From the NCBI GenBank assembly GCA_031550615.1, contig JAVBOL010000031.1, positions 1-19,775 of the forward strand: 19,775 nucleotides of DNA, written 5' to 3'. The position numbers were made by a program, and so were the translations under genes. This document shows, piece after piece, positions 13,873 to 19,775 of the stretch. The stretch is from JAVBOW01 sp031550615 (lineage in GTDB: Bacteria > Bacteroidota > Bacteroidia > Bacteroidales > Rikenellaceae). Every line of letters starts with the position of its first letter. Within the stretch, counting starts at the first letter, position 1. The notes beneath the pieces are model-generated. The model made no database searches. It had not been told where the DNA came from and saw only the letters and a program-made list of their open reading frames with translations.

Positions 13873-16010
13873 TTGCCGGCAGGGAATTTTACTTCAGTCC
13901 CCGTGTTGGCGAAGATGAAAGAGAACATATCAGCCGCCTCGTCGATGCGTTTCGAGGTCGGTTTTCCCGCACCGTGCCCGGCGCTGGTGTCGATACGGAT
14001 CAGCGTGGGGTTATCGCAACCCTGGGCGGCTTGCAGCGTAGCGGCGAATTTGAATGAGTGCGCAGGGACAACGCGGTCGTCATGGTCAGCCGTGAGCACC
14101 AGCGTGGCGGGATAGCACACCCCTTTGCGCAGGTTGTGCAGCGGCGAGTATTTATATATGTACCCGAATTGCGCGGGATCATCGCTGCTGCCGTACTCGA
14201 CAGCCCAGCCCCAACCCACAGTAAAGCGGTGGTAACGAAGCATATCCATCACGCCCACGGCGGGAATGGCGACGGCATAGAGCTCGGGGCGCTGGGTCAT
14301 GCATGCGCCGACCAGAAGGCCGCCGTTGCTGCCTCCGTATATCGCCAGGTGCGAGGGAGTGGTATATTTTTCGGCGATCAGCCACTCGGCGGCGGCGATG
14401 AAATCGTCGAATACGTTCTGTTTATTGGCCAGCATGCCGCCCTCGTGCCATTTTTCGCCGTACTCGCTGCCTCCGCGCAGGTTGGGCACGGCATAGACGC
14501 CACCCTGCTCCATGAACATCAGGTTATTGGGGTTGAAGGTCGGTTTGACGGGGTTGCTGAAGCCGCCGTAACCGTAGAGCAGCACGGGGTTTTGCCCGTC
14601 CTGCTTAATGTCCTTGCGGTGGACCAGGAACATGCTGACCATAGTGCCGTCCTTGGAGGGGTAGCTCACCTGCCGCGCCGTGAACATGTCGGGATCGTAG
14701 CTAACCTCGGGTTTAGAGTAGAGCGTCGAGGAGCCGTTATCCATGTCGTAACGGTAGATGGTCTTGGGCGTAAGGAAGTTGGATACCGAGAAGAAAGTGT
14801 CTGGCGCGTCGGGATCGTGGCATTCGAGTCCGGCTACGGTCGAGAAAGGCGGTACGGGTATCTCATACTCCTTTTTGCCCTGCATGTCGTATTGCGCGGC
14901 GCGGTTGGAGGCCTTCTCCATGCGGATCGCCATCAGTTTGCGTCCCGCCGAGGTCACGCTCTCAAGGGTGCTCTCAGCGCTCTCGGGGATGACGTCCACG
15001 GGCGCAGCCGCCAGGTTCGAAAGGTCGACCCGCGCAACGCGGTAATTGGGCGCGTCGAAATTGGTGTGCACGAACAGTTTGCCGTCGTTACATGCCACGG
15101 GCACATATTCATGCTTAAAGCCCTCCAGCGCGGTGCGCCACGGCGATCCCGCACGGCCCAGGTCGCGGAAGAGTATCTGCGATCCCGAAGTGCCTTCGGA
15201 AACTTCGACGAAAAGATAGCGTTTATCGCCGCCCATCCATGGGTAGTTATAGCGCTGGGGGTGTGCCGGGTCTTCATAGACGATCATATCCTGCGACTGG
15301 GGCGTGCCGAGTTTATGGTAGAATACTTTCTGGCCGAGCGTTTTTCCCGAATACTGCGTGGCTGTGTCGGGCTCATCGTAGCCGTTATAGTAGAAGCCTC
15401 CGTCGACCCAGCATATGCGGGGAAATTTCACCCATCGGATCACATCGTCGAGGTCTTTGCGCGACTCCACCTCACGGACGCGGATCTCGGCCCAGTCTGA
15501 TCCCGACGAAGAGACGGTATAGGCCATCTTCTTAGCCTTGCCGCAAAATTCGAACGTGGACAGCGCCACGGTGCCGTTCTCGGACAGGGTGTTGGGGTCG
15601 AGGAACACCTCTGGCGGCGTGTTGCGCACGATGTCCTGGATGTAGAGCACCGATTGGGGCTGCAAGCCGTCGTTGCGCAGGTAGAAATAGTAATCCCCCA
15701 CCCTGAGGGGCGGCTCCTCCTTCTGGAAATCCCACAGCTCAGTCAGGCGGCTGTGGATAGCCCCGCGCATGCCCAGCGAGGCGATATAGCGCTGCGTCAC
15801 CTCATTCTGGGCGGCAACCCACCGGGCCGTTTCGGGCGAGTTGTCGTCCTCAAGCCAGCGGTAGGGATCGGCGACCAGGGTGCCGAAATAGTCGTCCACC
15901 ACGGTCGTGTCCTGGCGCGTGGAGGGATATTGTATCTTCTTTTTCATAAACTTGCATCCGGTCATCGCCGCGGCGCACGCAACCGCGAGGAGTAAAGTCA
16001 TCTTTCTCAT
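13869..16010 (-). CDS. Prolyl oligopeptidase (S9A) lipoprotein
   Basis: A 713-residue serine peptidase that cleaves short peptides after proline. A lipoprotein signal ends at Cys19 (AAMTGC), so it is anchored in the cell envelope, most likely facing the periplasm, unlike the cytoplasmic mammalian enzyme. The seven-bladed propeller spans about residues 95-445 and gates the active site. The C-terminal alpha/beta hydrolase domain carries the triad: Ser561 in YGGSNGGLLVG, Asp in ADHDDRVVP (644/645) and His679 in SAGHGAG. The N-terminal DDYFGTLVADPYRWLEDD motif is typical of S9A. Its start overlaps the alpha/beta hydrolase stop by four bases and its stop overlaps lysC by four, so the three genes are probably coupled. 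It may supply proline-containing peptide breakdown products. Confidence 0.95.
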   Translation of the reverse strand: MRKMTLLLAVACAAAMTGCKFMKKKIQYPSTRQDTTVVDDYFGTLVADPYRWLEDDNSPETARWVAAQNEVTQRYIASLGMRGAIHSRLTELWDFQKEEPPLRVGDYYFYLRNDGLQPQSVLYIQDIVRNTPPEVFLDPNTLSENGTVALSTFEFCGKAKKMAYTVSSSGSDWAEIRVREVESRKDLDDVIRWVKFPRICWVDGGFYYNGYDEPDTATQYSGKTLGQKVFYHKLGTPQSQDMIVYEDPAHPQRYNYPWMGGDKRYLFVEVSEGTSGSQILFRDLGRAGSPWRTALEGFKHEYVPVACNDGKLFVHTNFDAPNYRVARVDLSNLAAAPVDVIPESAESTLESVTSAGRKLMAIRMEKASNRAAQYDMQGKKEYEIPVPPFSTVAGLECHDPDAPDTFFSVSNFLTPKTIYRYDMDNGSSTLYSKPEVSYDPDMFTARQVSYPSKDGTMVSMFLVHRKDIKQDGQNPVLLYGYGGFSNPVKPTFNPNNLMFMEQGGVYAVPNLRGGSEYGEKWHEGGMLANKQNVFDDFIAAAEWLIAEKYTTPSHLAIYGGSNGGLLVGACMTQRPELYAVAIPAVGVMDMLRYHRFTVGWGWAVEYGSSDDPAQFGYIYKYSPLHNLRKGVCYPATLVLTADHDDRVVPAHSFKFAATLQAAQGCDNPTLIRIDTSAGHGAGKPTSKRIDEAADMFSFIFANTGTEVKFPAGK

Positions 16011-16807
16011 CGGTCATTCGATATTATAAAATCGGTTATTATCCGGGCGGTCAGCTCCGGCTCCTCAATAAAACCCATGTGTCCAGAATGTTCGAGCCAG
16101 GCCGTCTGCGCCCCGGGGTGGGCGGCGGCGAATTGCTCCGCGCCCGATGGCGGGATCAGTTCGTCATGCCGCCCGAGGATAAAAAGCTGCGGCACGGGGC
16201 TGCCCTCGAGCGTGGCGTTGTTGTCGCAGCGGGCGGCCATGCCGCGGATTATGGCGGTGATGCCATCATCCTCCATAAGGGTGGCCATTTCAAAACCCTC
16301 GTCGATCCAATCCTTCAGGCGGCGGCGGTTTTCGGGGGCGTAGCGCGTGGCGGGCAAAGTGCGGGCAAGCAACTCCTTTTTGCCGGCGAGTACAATATCC
16401 ACTTCCCGCTGGCGGTTTTCGAGTTTTTCGGGCGAATCGGCGTTGGCCGTCGAATGCAGCAAAACGATGCCGGTGAGCGAGTCTGGGAAAAGCCGCAGCA
16501 CCTCCAGGGCGACGTATCCGCCCATTGAATGGCCCACGACGCAATACTTTTCAACACCGACAGCCTTCATGGCGGCCTGTACCGTCCGGGCGAGGAATTC
16601 CATGGTGTGCACCTCTCCCTTTATCTCGGATACGCCGTGCCCGGGCAAATCGAGCGCCAGCACGCGCAGCCCTTTGAGCAGGGGTATGAACGCGTCCCAT
16701 ATCTCCATCGTTTCGAGGTAGCCGTGCAGCAGCACCGCCGCCGGGCCTTCCCCGCCGGAATCGCGTACGCGCAGGGCTACGCCGTCCGCCATAATGAATT
16801 TTTCCAT
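16007..16807 (-). CDS. Alpha/beta hydrolase
   Basis: A 266-residue cytoplasmic hydrolase of the alpha/beta fold with no signal peptide. The oxyanion-hole motif LLHGY is at 26-30, the nucleophile Ser94 lies in VGHSMGGYVA, and the acid and base are Asp215 in LGRHDELIP and His243 in HSGHMGFIEEP. The DLPGHGVS motif (53-60) is typical of esterase, peroxidase-like and MhpC/BioH-like members. The substrate is unknown. The gene overlaps the prolyl oligopeptidase start by four bases, which suggests joint expression. I see no clear TAnnTTTG box in the 72 bases upstream, so transcription may continue from the small gene before it. Confidence 0.9.
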   Translation of the reverse strand: MEKFIMADGVALRVRDSGGEGPAAVLLHGYLETMEIWDAFIPLLKGLRVLALDLPGHGVSEIKGEVHTMEFLARTVQAAMKAVGVEKYCVVGHSMGGYVALEVLRLFPDSLTGIVLLHSTANADSPEKLENRQREVDIVLAGKKELLARTLPATRYAPENRRRLKDWIDEGFEMATLMEDDGITAIIRGMAARCDNNATLEGSPVPQLFILGRHDELIPPSGAEQFAAAHPGAQTAWLEHSGHMGFIEEPELTARIITDFIISNDR

Positions 16808-16879
16808 CCTGTATAAAACCGCCCGACGGCTGGCCCATTAAAGGTCAACCGTTACGCGGAGGTGTATTTTAGTTATTAT

Positions 16880-17077
16880 CTATTCGGGCCCGTCGTCGAA
16901 ATAGTCGAGCACCGACTCCTTTTTCTTATAATAGTCCAACTGCTGATCGTCGTCGTCAAGGTCGTCGTAAAGCTGGTGACGCTCTTTTCCGCTCTTCTTC
17001 ACAGGCTCTAATTTTACGGCCTTCTTCATGGAATCTTCCGCCTGGTGTGTGGGGCGGAAATCTCTTACGGATTTCAT
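16880..17077 (-). CDS. Small charged protein of unknown function
   Basis: A 65-residue protein I do not firmly recognise. The middle is basic (KKAVKLEPVKKSGKERH, 18-34) and the C-terminal half is acidic and tyrosine-rich (DDLDDDDQ, 38-45; DYFDDG, 58-63), with the segment KKKESVLDYF between. There is no signal peptide, membrane segment or cysteine. A later in-frame Met (residue 17, start at 17029) may be the true start, giving 49 residues. It lies upstream of the alpha/beta hydrolase operon and divergent from the nitroreductase. The strongly patterned charge and clean stop make it likely to be a real gene; a role in binding nucleic acid or a protein partner would be a guess. Confidence 0.6.
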   Translation of the reverse strand: MKSVRDFRPTHQAEDSMKKAVKLEPVKKSGKERHQLYDDLDDDDQQLDYYKKKESVLDYFDDGPE

Positions 17078-17169
17078 GGGGTGGAAAACGTTCGCTGTTT
17101 TTTGTTTGACATTATATCAATTCAATGGCAATTTTACGGATTTTTTTTCAATTACCTGCTTTTTTTGGC

Positions 17170-17177
17170 TACTTTTG
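17170..17177 (+). promoter_or_regulatory. Probable -7 box for nitroreductase-tamL
   Basis: TACTTTTG is a full match to TAnnTTTG and lies 23 bases before the nitroreductase start. The upstream region is a run of T-rich sequence without a clear TTTG at 19-20 bases. Confidence 0.6.
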
Positions 17178-17200
17178 TTTCCGTATAAAAGCGACTGCAA

Positions 17201-17947
17201 ATGATCAGGGAAATAGCCGGGCACCGCTCGGTAAGAAAATACCTGCCCGATCCGATTCCGGCTCAGGCGCTCGACGAAATACTACTCGCCGCGACGCGTG
17301 CGTCCAACACCGGCAACATGCAGCTTTACAGCCTGGTGGTCACCACAGACGGTGCCCTGAAGGACGCCCTCTCGCCGTGCCATTTCAACCAGCCCATGGT
17401 GCGCCAGGCTCCGGTGGTGGTCACCGTGTGCGCGGATATAAACCGCTTCGAAAAATGGTGCCGCCAACGGGGCGCCGAGCCGCACTACGATAACTTCGCG
17501 TGGTTCGTGAACGCCCTCACGGACGCCATTCTCGCATCGCAGAACCTCGCCCTCGAAGCCGAGGCGCAAGGGTTGGGCATCTGTTTCCTTGGCACAACGA
17601 TATACACCGCCGACAAAATAGCCGAAGTGCTCCGTTTGCCGCGCAGGGTGGTCCCCGTGACGACCGTGGTGATGGGCTATCCCGACGGAACGAGCGAACT
17701 GACCGACCGGCTGCCGCTGGAGGCGGTGGTGCACCGCGAAACATACCGCGACTACACCCCCGGGGATATCGACCGCCTGTGGAGTGAGAAGGAGTCGTCA
17801 GAATTGACCGCGCGCCTTGTGCAGGAGAACGGGCTGCCGAATCTGGCGCGCATATTCACCGACCGCCGCTACAAGGGCGAGGATAACCTGCATTTTTCGC
17901 GCAAGTTCTTCGAGATCATACGTTCACAGGGATTTTTCAACCAATGA
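17201..17947 (+). CDS. Nitroreductase family protein (FMN-dependent)
   Basis: A 248-residue flavoprotein. The N-terminal HRSVRKYLPDPIP (8-20) is the FMN-phosphate-binding start of the family, followed by ATRASNTGNMQLYSLVVTTD (31-50), which contributes to the flavin site. ALEAEAQGLGICFLGTTIY is the second conserved block, and the long C-terminal tail (from about residue 185) resembles NfsA/FRP-type enzymes. Such proteins use NAD(P)H to reduce nitro compounds, quinones or flavins; the natural substrate is unknown. The stop codon overlaps the start of the TamL-like gene by four bases (ATGA), so both proteins are made together. Confidence 0.9.
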   Translation: MIREIAGHRSVRKYLPDPIPAQALDEILLAATRASNTGNMQLYSLVVTTDGALKDALSPCHFNQPMVRQAPVVVTVCADINRFEKWCRQRGAEPHYDNFAWFVNALTDAILASQNLALEAEAQGLGICFLGTTIYTADKIAEVLRLPRRVVPVTTVVMGYPDGTSELTDRLPLEAVVHRETYRDYTPGDIDRLWSEKESSELTARLVQENGLPNLARIFTDRRYKGEDNLHFSRKFFEIIRSQGFFNQ

Positions 17948-19775
17948 CCTCCCGCATCTGGCGCATAACTTTTACTGTTGTCGCATGCCTTGCCCTGGGC
18001 GCGTGCAGCGTCACGCGTTTTACGCCGCGGGGCAGTTACGTGCTCATGGAAAACAAGGTGGCCCCTGACCGCAACGCGCCGCGCAAGGAGCGCATCGCAT
18101 TGGAGGACGTCGGGGATTACATACAGCAGAACCCCGCCAAGCACTTCCTGGGCACCAACCTCAACGTATGGATCTACAATATGGCCGCGCCCAATAACAA
18201 GACGTGGACTGCGCGCACCCTGCACGGAATGGGCACCCCGCCCGTGCACCTCGACACGGCCAGTGTGCGCCTGTCGGCGGACTACATAGGCCGTTATGTC
18301 CGCTCACGCGGCTATTTCGACGGCAAGGCCACCTACAAACTCGACACCGCACGCCGCAAAGCCCGCGTCACATACGCCATAGCGCAGGGAGAGGCCTACC
18401 GCATCGGTCGCATACGCTACGATTTCAAGGACCGTTCGCTCGAAGGGCCTATCATGCAGGATAGCGCCGCCACGCTGCTACGCTCCGGGGCGCCTTTCGA
18501 CACCGGGGTGCTGGACAAAGAGCGCGCACGCATAAAGGACAACCTGCAAAACCGTGGTTACTATAATTTCAGCGTCGGCAACATACGCTACCTTGCCGAC
18601 TCCACGACGGGCGACCACATGGTGGACCTTACGGTCGAGGTGCGCCGCTACCTGGTCGATTACGCAGAGGACGGCACCCCGATAGTGGAGGACAACCCGC
18701 AATACCGCATCAACACGATCAATATATACCCCGACTACGAGCCCACGCGCGCGGCGACCGACACGACATACGTGCACAGCCTCGACACGCTGCGCTATAA
18801 CGGGCTGAATATCATCACCTCGGGGGGGCTGAAAATACGCAAAGAGGTGCTGCGCGAAGTGGTGGAGCTCACCCCCGGCGACATTTACCGCGCGCACGAC
18901 GTGTCCAGGACCTACACCGAACTTATGAGGCTGGGCTATTTCCGCTCTGCGCGCATCAGTTTCTCACCCGCCAACGAGCGTGTGGTCTTCGCGCAGGATT
19001 CCTTGCAGGTCGCCGCACAGGGGCTCTCATGCGACATTTATTGCACTCCGTCGCTGCGCCAGGGCTATAACGTGGGGCTCGAAGCCACCTTCACATCGGA
19101 CTATTACGGCCTGTCGGCCACGCTCGGCTACCGCAACCGCAACCTGCTGCGCGGGGTAGAGATGTTCGACGTCAGCTTCACGGGCAGCTACGACTTCATG
19201 CGCGTGAAAGGCAAGAGCGCTTCTTTCGAATTCGGGGGCAAGACCTCGCTCACCTTCCCGCGTTTTATCGGCCTACCGCGCCTGGGCATGTTCGACAATG
19301 TGCTTTTCCCGCGCACCAAGGTCGAGCTGTCGGTCAACGCGCAGCGCCGTCCATATTACCACCGCGTGCTGTCCAACGCCTCGTGGGGCTACTCGTGGGG
19401 CGGCAACCGCTACACCACCTTCACCGTGCGCCCTATCGATGTGGGCGTGGTCAAGGTAAACTACCTCGATCCCGATTATATCGAGCAGCAGGACAACCCC
19501 TACCTGCTGGAAAGCTACAAGGACCAGCTGCTGGCGGGGATCTCCGGGTCGTGGGTCTACAACAATTCGACGCGCAACAAACGCGGCAACGCCCTCTCTG
19601 TGCGCCTGAACTGGGAAACCAAAGGCAACCTGGCCTACGGGATATGCCGCCTGGTCGGCACGCCGCGCCAGGGCGAGGATTTCTACCGTCTGTTGGGCAT
19701 CCAGTTCGCCGAATATGCGCGCGCGGACCTCTCGGTCGTGAACAGCGTGCCGCTGAGCAACAATTTCAATATAGT
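17944..19775 (+). CDS. tamL: TamL-like Omp85 outer-membrane assembly lipoprotein (partial, 3' end missing)
   Basis: The frame is open from the ATG at 17944 to the window edge (about 610 codons); family members are usually some 750-800 residues, so the end of the barrel is missing. The N-terminus has a lipoprotein signal with Cys21 (CLALGACSV). Periplasmic POTRA-like repeats follow at about 150-225 (YRIGRIRYDF, then VLDKERARIKDNLQNRGYYNF) and 255-345 (RINTINIYP, LTPGDIYRAHDVSRTYTELMRLGYF). From about 360 the sequence becomes an Omp85 beta-barrel (GYNVGLEATFTSDYYGLSATLGYRNRNLLRG). A lipid-anchored Omp85 of this layout is TamL, the Bacteroidota counterpart of TamA, which works with TamB in outer-membrane biogenesis. 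It overlaps the nitroreductase by four bases. Confidence 0.88.
   Translation, partial: MTSRIWRITFTVVACLALGACSVTRFTPRGSYVLMENKVAPDRNAPRKERIALEDVGDYIQQNPAKHFLGTNLNVWIYNMAAPNNKTWTARTLHGMGTPPVHLDTASVRLSADYIGRYVRSRGYFDGKATYKLDTARRKARVTYAIAQGEAYRIGRIRYDFKDRSLEGPIMQDSAATLLRSGAPFDTGVLDKERARIKDNLQNRGYYNFSVGNIRYLADSTTGDHMVDLTVEVRRYLVDYAEDGTPIVEDNPQYRINTINIYPDYEPTRAATDTTYVHSLDTLRYNGLNIITSGGLKIRKEVLREVVELTPGDIYRAHDVSRTYTELMRLGYFRSARISFSPANERVVFAQDSLQVAAQGLSCDIYCTPSLRQGYNVGLEATFTSDYYGLSATLGYRNRNLLRGVEMFDVSFTGSYDFMRVKGKSASFEFGGKTSLTFPRFIGLPRLGMFDNVLFPRTKVELSVNAQRRPYYHRVLSNASWGYSWGGNRYTTFTVRPIDVGVVKVNYLDPDYIEQQDNPYLLESYKDQLLAGISGSWVYNNSTRNKRGNALSVRLNWETKGNLAYGICRLVGTPRQGEDFYRLLGIQFAEYARADLSVVNSVPLSNNFNI

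Noticed and set aside
14058..15500. A 480-codon open frame on the plus strand
   Set aside because: It lies wholly antisense to the prolyl oligopeptidase, whose triad and domain order are intact; long antisense frames are expected in GC-rich genes with biased third positions. The translation shows no recognisable domain.
5714..16010. A functional system linking proline synthesis (proCBA) and the proline-specific peptidase
   Set aside because: They are in different operons several kilobases apart with unrelated genes between; the shared mention of proline is not evidence of a joint pathway.
1..19775. Absence of the full 8-base NotI site GCGGCCGC as evidence of avoidance
   Set aside because: About one site would be expected in a window of this size and composition, so finding none says nothing by itself; only the six-base core count is informative.

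Overview
This window looks like chromosomal DNA of a high-GC gut Bacteroidales, possibly Alistipes or another Rikenellaceae. The lineage is inferred; no 16S or other marker is present. Supporting signs are several promoters of the Bacteroidota type (TAnnTTTG with a TTTG or TTG element about 19-21 bases upstream), no obvious Shine-Dalgarno sequences, a lipid-anchored Omp85 protein of the TamL type, an OprO/P-type porin and an anaerobic sulfatase-maturase end. Genes are tightly packed, no gap exceeds about 200 bases, and I see no tRNA, rRNA, CRISPR array or insertion sequence.

Layout. 1-1140 (+): the 3' end of a radical SAM sulfatase-maturase and a small MscS channel. 1182-2207 (-): an outer-membrane porin, convergent with the channel gene and sharing a hairpin terminator with it. 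2367-3374 (+): a PerR-like Fur regulator and a rubrerythrin with its rubredoxin domain at the N-terminus, a peroxide-defence pair with a palindrome over its promoter. 3395-3506: an inverted-repeat element containing a hairpin. 3571-5669 (+): an AT-rich restriction-modification island made of a C5-cytosine methyltransferase and a NotI-family endonuclease. 5714-8837 (-): proC-proB-proA, the complete glutamate-to-proline pathway in overlapping genes. 8983-11244 (+): an XRE-cupin regulator and an acyl-CoA synthetase-like ligase, divergent from the proline operon. 11303-11749 (-): a small AT-rich lipoprotein. 11905-16807 (-): alpha/beta hydrolase, prolyl oligopeptidase, aspartate kinase and aquaporin Z, partly overlapping. 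16880-17077 (-): a 65-residue charged protein. 17201-19775 (+): a nitroreductase overlapping a TamL-like outer-membrane assembly protein that runs off the window.

The most interesting part is the restriction-modification island. The endonuclease keeps the cysteine pattern of NotI's Cys4 metal site and a NotI-like D...ExQ catalytic region, but it is about 80 residues shorter than NotI. By hand count, the sequence CGGCCG (the inner six bases of the NotI site) occurs only once in the whole window, in a non-coding gap, where roughly ten are expected. Other GC-only palindromes such as CCGCGG are common. This suggests a testable recognition sequence centred on CGGCCG. Secondary leads are the inverted-repeat element beside the island, a 13-base repeat placed before both the XRE-cupin gene and its partner ligase gene, and the palindrome over the perR-like promoter.
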